NCBI GenBank assembly: GCA_905182755.1
Contig: CAJJCS010000004.1
Coordinates: forward strand, 62,001-126,000
Direction of reading: 5' to 3'
DNA length: 64,000 bases
DNA from: Aequorivita sp. HC6-5
GTDB taxonomy: Bacteria; Bacteroidota; Bacteroidia; Flavobacteriales; Flavobacteriaceae
Made by a program: the position numbers and the translations under genes. Shown here in pieces: positions 29,338 to 38,220 of the stretch. The notes under the pieces were generated by a model. The model saw only the letters and a list, made by a program, of their open reading frames with translations, ran no database searches and had not been told where the DNA came from. Positions within the stretch are counted from its first letter, which is position 1; each line of letters begins with the position of its first letter.

Positions 29338-30021
29338 TTATTCTCCAGTATTAAATTGCACATCTAATCTTTCGATGTTTTTTGTTACCCCAGAGGGAAG
29401 CACTCCTTGGAATAACATAAAAACTCCAAAAGTTACAATTAATATACTCACCCATTTTTTTGTTTTTATAATAACACGTGGGGTTAGTTTGTTTTTTAAT
29501 TTTTTTGCGGCCGCTATTTTTAGTAGATCAACACAGAAAAAGACCGTCAATACGGTACCTAAAAATAATAAAACACCGTTCTCAGAGCTTGTTAAAGCGT
29601 TTGCCGCCACAATTGTTAGCACCCAACCTGAGAGCACACCAAAATTCACAAAATTGAGTAGAAAGCCTTTTAAAAATAAGCCTCCCAGGTTTTTTTTAAC
29701 ACTAACGCCGTAGTGCTCTCTTACAATTTTAATAAAGTTTTTGGATGTCCTTATATAAGAAATAACGCCGTATGCAATCAAAATTACCCCACCAAACACA
29801 AGTAAGCCTGGATCGTCTTTTACGTGTTTTAGTATTTTTGAAGTACTAAAATATGCTATTACAATAAAAACCACATCTGCAGATAGGGCGCCTAAATCAA
29901 AAAAAACACCCGCTTTGAAGCCTTTGGTAATACTAGTTTCAATTAAGGTAAAAAAGATGGGGCCTACCGCAAAAGCAAGAATAAAACCATATAAAGCGGC
30001 GTATGTTAATCCATCAAACAT
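29338..30021 (-). CDS. LysE family exporter
   Basis: The 227-residue protein has about six membrane helices and the LysE/RhtB signature near the N-terminus (YGFILAFAVGPIFFTLIETSITKGFKAGVFFDLGALSADVVFI). These proteins export amino acids or small metabolites. The substrate cannot be deduced. It lies 11 nt downstream of rnr and is probably cotranscribed. Confidence 0.85.
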   Translation of the reverse strand: MFDGLTYAALYGFILAFAVGPIFFTLIETSITKGFKAGVFFDLGALSADVVFIVIAYFSTSKILKHVKDDPGLLVFGGVILIAYGVISYIRTSKNFIKIVREHYGVSVKKNLGGLFLKGFLLNFVNFGVLSGWVLTIVAANALTSSENGVLLFLGTVLTVFFCVDLLKIAAAKKLKNKLTPRVIIKTKKWVSILIVTFGVFMLFQGVLPSGVTKNIERLDVQFNTGE

Positions 30022-30032
30022 AGGGTTTAAAT

Positions 30033-32249
30033 TTATATAGTTTCTGGCTTTTGCGCGAGCATTGTAAAATCAAGGTGTTTTCTTACTAAATCTGCATTTT
30101 TTACCCTTACATATACCTCATCTCCAAGGGTGAAGGTGTTTTGAGTTTTTCTACCAACAACAGCGTAATCTTCTTTTATAAATTCATAGTGGTCATCTCT
30201 CATGTCTTGAATACGAACCATACCCTCACATTTATTTGATACAATTTCTATATAAATACCCCACTCTGTGACACCACTAATTACACCTAAGAAATCTTGA
30301 TCTTGGTGATCTTTCATGTATTTAATTTGCATGTATTTAATACTATCTCGTTCTGCTCTTGCAGCCAAACCTTCTCTCTCGCTGCTATGTCTACACTTTT
30401 CTTCAAAAGCTTCTTGTTTTGCAGTGGTGTTTGCATCAAGGTAGTGTTGTAGTAATCTATGAACCATTACATCTGGATACCTACGAATAGGAGAAGTGAA
30501 ATGGGTATAATAATCAAAAGCTAGGCCGTAATGTCCAATATTGTTGGTGGTATAAACAGCTTTACTCATGGTGCGTATCGCTAATGTGTCTACCATGTTT
30601 TGTTCTTTTGTGCCGTGTACATCTTTGAGTAATTTATTCATAGACTGCGCAGTAGATTTTTTATCCCTTGTGTCTAGTTTATACCCAAATTGCTTAATTA
30701 TTTTTTCTAATGCGGCAATTTTTTCATCATCTGGCTCATCATGTACCCTATATACAAATGTTTTTTTAGGGTTTTGTTTTCCTATAAACGCTGCTACACT
30801 TCTATTAGCAAGAAGCATAAATTCTTCAATTAATTTATTAGCGTCTTTACTTTCTTTAAAATATACTCCTTCTGGGTTATTGGTTTCATCAAGTTTAAAA
30901 CGTACTTCTACTTTATCAAAAGAAATAGCACCATTATTCATTCTTTTTGTACGAATAATTTTAGCCAATCGATCTAATTCTAAAATAGCCTCTGCAATAG
31001 GTTTATCAACTTCATAAGCAGTATCTGTTATGGAAATTTCAGCAGGGATGTGTGTGTTTAATGCTGTGGTATTATCTTGGTTGGCTTCAATAATTTGCTG
31101 CGCTTCTTCATAGGCAAATCGCGCATCACTATAAGTAACTGTTCTACCAAACCACTGGTTTACAACCTCAGCTTTAGTATTTATTTCAAATACTGCAGAA
31201 AAAGTATATTTTTCTTCATGTGGGCGCAATGAGCATGCTCCGTTACTTAAAATTTCAGGTAACATAGGAACAACTCTATCTACTAAATAAACAGAGGTTG
31301 CACGCTCAAAAGCTTCGTCATCAAGTATGGTTCCTTCTTTAAGATAGTGTGATACATCTGCAATATGAATTCCTATCTCGTGATTTCCATTTTCAAGGGT
31401 TTTAAAAGAAAGGGCATCATCAAAATCTTTTGCATCTTTTGGATCTATTGTAAAAGTGAGGTCTTTACGCATATCTCTGCGTTTTTTAATTTCACTTTCT
31501 TGTATAGAGGTGTCTATTTTATTTGCAAACTCCTCAATAGCTTCTGGAAATTCATAAGGCAATCCATATTGAGCAAGTATTGCGTGTATCTCTGTGTGAT
31601 GTTCACCAGGCATTCCTAATCTCTTTAGTACAGTTCCGAAAGGAGAATCTGCTTTTTCTGGCCAATCATCAAGAGAAACTAAAACCATTTCTCCCTGCTG
31701 TGCTCCATTAAGATTATTTCTAGATATAAAAATATCTGTAACCATTTTATGATCTGCAACATCTACAAAAGCAAAACGATCTGTAATATCTATTGTACCA
31801 ACAAACTCTGTTTTTTTACGCTCTATAATTTTAGTTACTTCTCCTTCTGTTTTTCCGCCTTTTCTTCTTTTAAAAACATATACCTCTACAATATCACCAT
31901 TAAGAGACTTGTTTAGATTTTTACTTTTTACGTAAATATCTTCTTCTAAATCTTCAACAATTATATATCCTTGACCTCGTCCAGCCATGTCTACTCTCCC
32001 GGTATAGTAGTTTTGAGATGGTGTTATTATATATTTTCCTCTATCCACCTCTTGTATGGTTTTTTCTACCTCTAAGAGTTTTAATTTTTTTATAATCTGG
32101 TTTCTACTACTAGGATCATCAAGACCTAATTTTGAAGCTAATTGTTTGTAATTATGAGGGTTACTATGGTCTTTTCGTAAAATAGCAAGGATACTTTGGG
32201 TAAGATTTTCAATTTTATTAGAAGAATTTCTTCTTTTTTGTCTTTTCAT
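30033..32249 (-). CDS. rnr: Ribonuclease R
   Basis: The 738-residue 3'-5' exoribonuclease has an N-terminal winged-helix region (about 10-65), cold-shock domains (about 80-240), the RNB catalytic domain with FTIDPKDAKDFDDALSF (Mg-binding Asp cluster) and HYTHFTSPIRRYPDVMVHRLL, and a C-terminal S1 domain (about 650-730). It degrades structured RNA. The 5' leader (about 150 nt) contains several inverted repeats and may be autoregulatory. Base composition here is more AT-rich than in the flanking genes. Confidence 0.97.
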   Translation of the reverse strand: MKRQKRRNSSNKIENLTQSILAILRKDHSNPHNYKQLASKLGLDDPSSRNQIIKKLKLLEVEKTIQEVDRGKYIITPSQNYYTGRVDMAGRGQGYIIVEDLEEDIYVKSKNLNKSLNGDIVEVYVFKRRKGGKTEGEVTKIIERKKTEFVGTIDITDRFAFVDVADHKMVTDIFISRNNLNGAQQGEMVLVSLDDWPEKADSPFGTVLKRLGMPGEHHTEIHAILAQYGLPYEFPEAIEEFANKIDTSIQESEIKKRRDMRKDLTFTIDPKDAKDFDDALSFKTLENGNHEIGIHIADVSHYLKEGTILDDEAFERATSVYLVDRVVPMLPEILSNGACSLRPHEEKYTFSAVFEINTKAEVVNQWFGRTVTYSDARFAYEEAQQIIEANQDNTTALNTHIPAEISITDTAYEVDKPIAEAILELDRLAKIIRTKRMNNGAISFDKVEVRFKLDETNNPEGVYFKESKDANKLIEEFMLLANRSVAAFIGKQNPKKTFVYRVHDEPDDEKIAALEKIIKQFGYKLDTRDKKSTAQSMNKLLKDVHGTKEQNMVDTLAIRTMSKAVYTTNNIGHYGLAFDYYTHFTSPIRRYPDVMVHRLLQHYLDANTTAKQEAFEEKCRHSSEREGLAARAERDSIKYMQIKYMKDHQDQDFLGVISGVTEWGIYIEIVSNKCEGMVRIQDMRDDHYEFIKEDYAVVGRKTQNTFTLGDEVYVRVKNADLVRKHLDFTMLAQKPETI

Positions 32250-32310
32250 TATTTTTTCTTGTTCTCATACGTTTTATGAGACACGTATTAATTTATAATT
32301 CTTAAAGGTA

Positions 32311-32388
32311 TTGGTTTAAATAAAGTTCAGGATGAACTATAACTTACGTGAAGAAGATTTAAAATAAAACAAGTTTGTTTTAAACCAA
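32311..32388 (-). promoter_or_regulatory. Structured 5' leader of rnr
   Basis: TTGGTTTAAA (32311-32320) is perfectly complementary to TTTAAACCAA (32379-32388) and would close a domain containing two further hairpins: AGTTCA/TGAACT (32324-32329, 32333-32338) and AAAACAA/TTGTTTT (32366-32372, 32375-32381). The last hairpin overlaps the closing stem, so two alternative folds are possible. Confidence 0.45.
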
Positions 32389-32404
32389 TCTATTAAGATT
32401 ACCG

Positions 32405-32412
32405 CAAAGCTA
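32405..32412 (-). promoter_or_regulatory. rnr -7 promoter element
   Basis: On the - strand it reads TAGCTTTG, matching TAnnTTTG, and would give a leader of about 150 nt for rnr. No clear -33 element is seen. Confidence 0.45.
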
Positions 32413-32515
32413 CACTTTTAATATTAAATGAATATTATTTTACTAAATAACAAGTAAAAAATAGAGTTTAAATTGATGTAAAATAAATACTATCTTTAGT
32501 GAAAAGTTAACTAAT

Positions 32516-32734
32516 ATGGAAGATTTTAAAACTGTGGCTATTTTCACTTTTGCAAGTGAGTATAGTGTGTTACAACACTTATTAGAACAGGCAGAAATTC
32601 GTTTTTTCTTTCAAAATGAAACAATGATAAGTGTTTTACCTTTTCATAGCAACGCAGTGGGAGGAATTAGATTAAAAGTGCATCCAGATCATGTTTTAAA
32701 AGCAACAGAAATTATAACTTCTCTTACCAAGTAA
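32516..32734 (+). CDS. DUF2007 domain protein
   Basis: The 72-residue cytoplasmic protein fits DUF2007 (putative signal-transducing protein): FKTVAIFTFASEYSVLQHLLEQAEIRFFFQNE and a C-terminal GGIRLKVHPDHVLKATEII. The fold resembles the PII/ACT-like beta-alpha-beta class. No catalytic residues are evident and the role is unknown. It is divergent from rnr. Confidence 0.8.
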   Translation: MEDFKTVAIFTFASEYSVLQHLLEQAEIRFFFQNETMISVLPFHSNAVGGIRLKVHPDHVLKATEIITSLTK

Positions 32735-33266
32735 AATTAGTTTTTCTTCTTCATTTTATAGTTATTAACAAGTATATATACATCTCATTTCTTTTTTATA
32801 AATTTTTAAAATAAAATGATGGGTATGATGGTATGTTAATAACGGTATATCTTTTTACTTTTATAGTAAAAAACTAAGTTATTCTTTCTTACAACTACAC
32901 TATAAACAAATTATAAAAGTGTTAATGCCTGAAAATTAAACAAATACAAGAGTAATTAACAAACCACAGAAAGTACTATTAACAAGGATTTATTAATAAC
33001 TATATTTTAATTTATTGTTTAAAAGAGCATCTTTAGTATAGATAACTTATCTAAAACTTACTAGGTTATAATTAGGTATATTAAATAATAAACACATATT
33101 AAATATTCAATTTACATACACAACTTTTTCTATTCTTTTTCTATCAACAGCTATTAACAATTTAACTTGAGTTATGAACTAAGTTATATATAGTTAATAA
33201 CCCACAATAAATTTATATTTTCAACCCTTATTGAAATAGTATATTTGTAGTAAACCATTATATATT
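32735..33266. other. AT-rich 532-nt gap with repeated GTTATTAAC-like 9-mers
   Basis: No gene fits here. At least seven copies of a 9-mer close to TTATTAACA/GTTATTAAC occur in both orientations: 32761-32770, 32835-32843, 32953-32961, 32976-32985, 32990-33000, 33151-33160 and 33193-33201, plus CTATCAACA at 33141-33149. They resemble the DnaA box TTATCCACA with two changes. It is a candidate replication-origin or protein-binding array. Confidence 0.4.
33240..33247 (+). promoter_or_regulatory. rpiB -7 promoter element
   Basis: TATATTTG matches TAnnTTTG and ends 19 nt before the rpiB ATG. The -33 region is only a T run. Confidence 0.5.
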
Positions 33267-33698
33267 ATGAAAATTGCTATAGGAAATGATCACGCAGGAC
33301 CAGATTACAAACATGCAATTGTAGCATTATTAGAATCTAAAAAAATAAGTGTAGAAAATCACGGAACAGACACTTTTGATAGTGTTGATTATCCAGACTT
33401 TGCTAATCCTGTTGCAAAGGCGGTAAATGAAAGTCTTGTTGATTTTGGAATTTTAATATGCGGAAGCGCAAACGGTGTTGCAATGACAGCAAATAAATAT
33501 CCTAATGTAAGAGCTGGACTATGTTGGACCTCAGAAATAGTTGAACTTATAAGACTACACAATAATGCTAATATTTTATGTATTCCTGCACGTTTTACAT
33601 CAATCCCCCAAGCCTTAAAAATGGTAGAAACTTTTCTAAACACAGATTTTGAGGGTGGTCGCCATCAAAAAAGAGTAGCTAAAATTAAGTGTATGTAG
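33267..33698 (+). CDS. rpiB: Ribose-5-phosphate isomerase B
   Basis: The 143-residue enzyme interconverts ribose 5-phosphate and ribulose 5-phosphate in the pentose phosphate pathway. It starts MKIAIGNDHAGPDYK and contains the phosphate-binding and catalytic loop LICGSANGVAMTANKYPNVRAGLCW. Length is normal and the gene is intact. It follows the AT-rich repeat region. Confidence 0.96.
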   Translation: MKIAIGNDHAGPDYKHAIVALLESKKISVENHGTDTFDSVDYPDFANPVAKAVNESLVDFGILICGSANGVAMTANKYPNVRAGLCWTSEIVELIRLHNNANILCIPARFTSIPQALKMVETFLNTDFEGGRHQKRVAKIKCM

Positions 33699-33726
33699 TT
33701 GGTTTTAAAAACCAGCAACCAAAATT

Positions 33727-34174
33727 ATGAACATAGAAATTAAAACATTTAAAGAGTTAGACACTAGCACTTTGTATGATATTCTTCAATTAAGAAGTCC
33801 GCGTATTTGTAGTAGAGCAAAATTGCGTATATCAAGACATAGACGGCAAAGACAAAGAGGCGCTGCACATAATTTATAAAAAAGAAGATAAGATTGTGGC
33901 CTATACGCGCTGTTTTGCTCCTGGAGTGTATTTTAAAGAAGCCTCTATTGGTAGGGTTGTGGTAACACCTAAAGAAAGAAATAACAACTACGGCCATCAA
34001 ATAATGAAAACCTCAGTAGCGGCTATTTTAACCCATTACAACACACAAGAAATTAAACTTTCTGCTCAAAAATATCTTGAAACCTTTTATAATAACCACG
34101 GTTTTTTTAAAATAGGCGAAGGATACCTTGAAGATGGTATACCGCACATATCAATGATTAATAAAATACCATAA
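33727..34174 (+). CDS. ElaA-type GNAT acetyltransferase (frameshifted)
   Basis: From ATG 33727 the first frame reads MNIEIKTFKELDTSTLYDILQLRS. After one extra base near 33797-33803 the second gives VFVVEQNCVYQDIDGKDKEALHIIY and then ASIGRVVVTPKERNNNYGHQIM. These are the ElaA-family N-terminal signature and the acetyl-CoA-binding (V/I)xPxxRxxGxG-like segment, with NNNYGH in place of the usual Gly-rich loop. About 148 residues when rejoined. The substrate is unknown. It lies 28 nt after rpiB. Confidence 0.8.
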
Positions 34175-34182
34175 CGCTGTAT

Positions 34183-35817
34183 TTATTTTAATATTTTTCT
34201 GTATTTACTCTCATTATTTAACACCTCCACCGCTGCTCTAATTTCAGGGTTGTTTATTACCTGGTAGGCATACAAGCCGCTGCTGTAGAAATATTGCTTT
34301 AATATTTCAGCCTTTAATAGAGCAATAATTTCTCTCTTTTTTTCTGTTATTTTCTTTTTTTTAGCCTCTTTTATTGACGCCATTAGCCCCTTAAAACTTG
34401 ACTGTATTTGTTTTTTTAAACCATCGTCTTCCGCCCTTCTAAGCGCTTGTTTAAATTTAAGCTCTGTTTGGGTTTCAAAATCAAAATCACTGTTTTTTAA
34501 GTATTTTAAAAAGCCCTGAAAATCTTTATCTGTAAAATCAAAATCTTCCCAACGCTCAATGTTGTTGTCATAGCGGTATTGAGTTGCGTAATTAAAAATA
34601 GCGTTCTCTTTCAGAAGGGCTGTGGTTATAGGACTAAACTTTGCCGATTCTATTTCAATATCTGGTAAAATACCCCCACCATCATAAACGGTTCTGCCGC
34701 CCTTGGTTTTAAACGCGTTGTATTTTTTTGGATCCAGGCGGACAGGGTTTCCATTTTCATCTCTATTCCAATAATCCAAAGCCTGAATACAACGACCGCT
34801 TGGGGTGTAGTACCGCGAAATAGTAACCTTAAGCTGTGATCCATAGGTTAGGTTTTTAGGGCGCTGCACAAGTCCTTTTCCAAAGCTACGAGCGCCAATA
34901 ATTACCCCACGATCTAGATCCTGCAAACCCCCAGAGACAATCTCACTTGCCGATGCGCTGCGGCCGTTTACTAAAACTGCCAACGGTATATCTACATCAA
35001 AGGGCTCGGCGGTAGTTTTATAAACTTTGTTGTACTTTTCTATCACAGATTGCGTGGTTGTGATTACCTCTCCCTTGGGTACAAATAGATTTACCACGCC
35101 TATTGCTTGATTTAATAAACCACCAGGATTACCACGCAGGTCTAAAATAATTTTTTTAGCACCCTGTAATTTTAAATCTTCTAAGGCACTTTTTGTTTGC
35201 GAGGTTGTTTTGTTGTTGAACTTACTCAGCACAATGTATCCAATATCTTGATTTATTAATGTGTAATACGGCACAGCGCTTACCTCAACAGCACCGCGAG
35301 TAACAAAAGCCGTGTTGGTTTTTCCTTGACGGCTATACACCACCTCAACCTTTGAGCCAGCAGCTCCTTTAATAAGCTCTCTTGGGTCATCTTCATAGCT
35401 AGAGACGCTCACCTGATCAATTTTAATAATTAAATCCCCGGCCCTTAGACCCGCGTTGTCCGCTGGGTAGTTTTCAAAAACCTCTACCACAACGAGTTGT
35501 TTGTCTTTATAACGCATACTCGCACCTACGCCAGTATACACCCCACTGTTTTTAATACGTGCGTCTTCTACAGCTTGTTCATTCCAATATACTGTATAGG
35601 GGTCTAGATCTTCCAACACACCTTTTATAGCATTATCCATTAACGCCGATGGGCTTACCTTATCCACGTAATTCATGTTGAGCTCTTTGTAAAGCGAAGT
35701 AAAAATTTCAAGCTGTTTTGCGATTTCAAAGAAATCACTTTTTACAACCGCTGTAAACCCAGCCGCACCAAAAAGCACTGCTGCAACAAAAGGGATAATA
35801 ATTTTTTTTCTCATCAT
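34183..35817 (-). CDS. S41 family C-terminal processing protease
   Basis: The 544-residue protein has an N-terminal membrane anchor or signal segment, a PDZ domain (about 75-165, YTGVGASMRYKD and NAGLRAGDLIIKIDQV) and the S41 protease core with LDLRGNPGGLLNQAIGV, the catalytic Ser in NGRSASASEIVSG and the catalytic Lys in GARSFGKGLVQ. It cleaves periplasmic protein C-termini. The start overlaps the end of rnpA by 4 nt, which is unusual company but gives translational coupling. Confidence 0.93.
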   Translation of the reverse strand: MMRKKIIIPFVAAVLFGAAGFTAVVKSDFFEIAKQLEIFTSLYKELNMNYVDKVSPSALMDNAIKGVLEDLDPYTVYWNEQAVEDARIKNSGVYTGVGASMRYKDKQLVVVEVFENYPADNAGLRAGDLIIKIDQVSVSSYEDDPRELIKGAAGSKVEVVYSRQGKTNTAFVTRGAVEVSAVPYYTLINQDIGYIVLSKFNNKTTSQTKSALEDLKLQGAKKIILDLRGNPGGLLNQAIGVVNLFVPKGEVITTTQSVIEKYNKVYKTTAEPFDVDIPLAVLVNGRSASASEIVSGGLQDLDRGVIIGARSFGKGLVQRPKNLTYGSQLKVTISRYYTPSGRCIQALDYWNRDENGNPVRLDPKKYNAFKTKGGRTVYDGGGILPDIEIESAKFSPITTALLKENAIFNYATQYRYDNNIERWEDFDFTDKDFQGFLKYLKNSDFDFETQTELKFKQALRRAEDDGLKKQIQSSFKGLMASIKEAKKKKITEKKREIIALLKAEILKQYFYSSGLYAYQVINNPEIRAAVEVLNNESKYRKILK

Positions 35818-36200
35818 AAGGATGTTGAATTCATGGTAGGCGCGGTCTGTGTTTGGGGCAATTTCTTCAAAGCTCCCACCACGGCTTTATCAATTGTTTT
35901 AAAACTAGCTACATCCTTCCCGATGTAGAGAAAAAGAAGGGTAAACGTTTTGTGGCGCCCCTGTATTTCTTGCTTTTGAAGCCTATAAGCCTCTCGCATC
36001 AAGCGTTTTATTTTATTACGCGTAACAGCGCTTTTAAAATTCCGTTTAGCCACAGCAAAACCCGCCCTTGTGTCTTGTTGGCTCAAAGGGAGCCACAATA
36101 GTTTCACGGGGTATTTGGTCACTATTTTTCCTTCCTCAAAAAGCGCTTTAATGTCTTTTCGGGATTTAAGCTTCTGGTGTTTTGGAAATGTCGTGCTCAA
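35814..36200 (-). CDS. rnpA: Ribonuclease P protein component
   Basis: This 128-residue basic protein assists RNase P RNA in removing tRNA 5' leaders. The family motif RAGFAVAKRNFKSAVTRNKIKRLMREAYRLQ is clear. The start is TTG at 36200 (MSTTFPKHQKLKSRKDIKALF), as no in-frame ATG fits the family N-terminus. It is coupled to the S41 protease gene. In many bacteria rnpA lies near the origin next to rpmH, but no rpmH is seen here. Confidence 0.93.
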   Translation of the reverse strand: MSTTFPKHQKLKSRKDIKALFEEGKIVTKYPVKLLWLPLSQQDTRAGFAVAKRNFKSAVTRNKIKRLMREAYRLQKQEIQGRHKTFTLLFLYIGKDVASFKTIDKAVVGALKKLPQTQTAPTMNSTSL

Positions 36201-36252
36201 TGATATTGTGTAAAAATTAAATGTATGCTGCGGCTGTAAAGATATACAAAGA

Positions 36253-36294
36253 AAAAAGACCTGTTTTTGAGTTATCTCCAGCAGGTCTTTTTTT
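36253..36294 (-). terminator. Terminator of the M1 peptidase gene
   Basis: AAAAAGACCTG (36253-36263) pairs with CAGGTCTTTTT (36282-36292) with an 18-nt loop. On the - strand it lies just past the M1 peptidase stop codon at 36312. Confidence 0.75.
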
Positions 36295-36311
36295 AGTATG
36301 TAAGACAGCTG

Positions 36312-38136
36312 CTACTGCGCCTTAAACACATTGTTTTCTCTATTAACATCTGCCATTGTTTGGGAGCCGTCAATCTCAATAGCTAGAATTTCTTTACCGT
36401 TATCAATCTCTAGGGTATAGGTTGGATACGCCCATGCCCAATCTTTTGCCAGGGTTCTTTTAAGACCTTTGAAATTAATTGGTTTTTCGCCGCGCATCAT
36501 TTGCAGAGGAATGTAAAACTGCTCTTTGGTTCCATCTTTATAAGTTACATCAAGATCAATAGGCATTCCCATCGCTCCAATTCTTTCAAGGGTAATTGTG
36601 GTTGATTTTTCTCCCATCAGGGTAGATTTAATTCCATAATCTATTGTTTTGGTGGTTTGTGTCCAATCCATCAAATACCAATCTAACTCTATGCCCGATG
36701 TCTTTTCTGCGACCCTAATAAAGTCGTTTGGTGTTGGGTGCTTAAAAGACCAGTCTGTAAAATATTGTTTGAGTGTTTTGTTTAGGTTTTCCTTACCAAT
36801 GACGTATCCTAGTTGAGCCAAAAACACCGCTCCTTTGCTATAGGCTGTAATTCCATAAGCTCGGTTGCTAGCATATCTGTCTGCATGAGTTGTTTGCGGC
36901 TCTTCTTTGCCGCTGTTGGCTAAAAAAGCATATCCTCTGTAAGACCCCGTATGTGGGTTTGGGGCATACTCTTGGTTCACTTGGTTTATAGCCTCACTAG
37001 AGATGTAAGAGGTGAACCCTTCATCCATCCACTCGTGTTTGCCCTCGTTGGTAGCCATTAAAAATTGAAACCATGTGTGGGCTAGCTCGTGGGCTGTTAC
37101 ACCAACCAAAGACCCAAACTTTCTATTTCCTGTAATTAAGGTGCACATAGCATACTCCATACCTCCATCTCCGCCCTGTAATAACAGAATATTGTTTGTA
37201 TGGATATGCGCCTATATTTTCATTAAAATACTTTAATATTTCTGCGGTTTTTGGCTGCAAATTTGTCCAGTTTTCTAAAATATCTGGATTGTTTTTAAAG
37301 TAAAAGTTTAGGGTGGTCCCATCATCAGCAAGTAATTGTTGGTGCACGTAATCTGTATCTGCGGCCCACGTAAAATCATGTACATTTGGGGCAACAAAAT
37401 TCCATGATTTTTTTCCTCTTCTTGCGAACATTACAGGCCTGTAAGGGTTGTCACCCATTATGTTTGTTTTGTTGTATCCAGTTCCTGCAACAGTATATTT
37501 TTTATCTATGTTAATTGTTACATTAAAATCACCCCAAGGGCTATGAAATTCACGCCCAATATATGGATCTGCGTGCCATCCTTGAAAATCATACTCTGCT
37601 ATTTTTGGATACCACTGTGTCATGGAGAAACGAACCCCCTCTGCGTTGTCTCTTCCACTTCTTCTTATTTGCAGCGGTATTTGTGCGTCCCATGACATTT
37701 TAAAGGTGCTTTTTGCGCCCGGCTGTATTGGCTCTTTTAGTGTAACCTCTAAGATAGTCCCTACAACCTGGTAGTCAAGTTTTTTACCGTCCTGGGTTAG
37801 CTTTCGAGGCATTATATATCCAACTTCACTAGGCGTGAGCTTAGAAATTCTATCTCCAACCCTTCTATCTGGGTCTTCAATTGTTAAGGACCGAACATCC
37901 ATTTCGCTCCCGGGCTGAAAGGCATTAAAATACAAATGATAAAAAACCTTATCCAAAACATCTGGAGAGTTGTTTGTGTATACTAAGGTTTGTCTACCGC
38001 TGTATTGGTTGTTTTTTTCGTCAACATCAATAGTCATGGTGTAGTCTACGTGTTGTTGCCAATAGGTAGTATTGTTTTGTGCAACTGCGCTTAAGAACAA
38101 ACACAGGGTCAGGACAAGATTAAAAAGTGTTTTCAT
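36312..38136 (-). CDS. M1 family metallopeptidase (frameshifted)
   Basis: A signal peptide (MKTLFNLVLTLCLFLSAVAQ) precedes the M1 N-terminal beta domain. The catalytic domain in the next frame holds the exopeptidase motif and the zinc site HELAHTWF with the downstream Glu in WMDEGFTSYISSEA. One extra G in a G run near 37171-37176 breaks the gene; without it the junction reads VITGGDGGMEYAM, the aminopeptidase GxMEN-like region (GGMEY here). The rejoined protein is about 608 residues, secreted, and likely processes peptides in the periplasm or outside the cell. Confidence 0.9.
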
Positions 38137-38160
38137 ACGATATAGCTATGGTATTATAAA

Positions 38161-38202
38161 AATTCGGCTACTCATTTCCTGAGAAAAGGCAGCCGAATTT
38201 TC
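38161..38202 (-). terminator. Terminator of the S8 protease gene
   Basis: AATTCGGCT (38161-38169) and AGCCGAATT (38191-38199) pair perfectly around a 21-nt loop, with an A/T run at either end. It follows the stop of the - strand S8 gene. Confidence 0.75.
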
Positions 38203-38220
38203 TTTGATTGAAATTTGTGT

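Noticed and set aside
29297-29713. Open frame on the + strand after tRNA-Cys
   Set aside because: It overlaps the tRNA 3' end, its terminator and the opposite-strand LysE-type gene, and shows no protein family.
30568-31017. Long open frame on the + strand within rnr
   Set aside because: It lies fully opposite the rnr coding region, has no start signals of its own and no recognisable protein; it is an antisense shadow.
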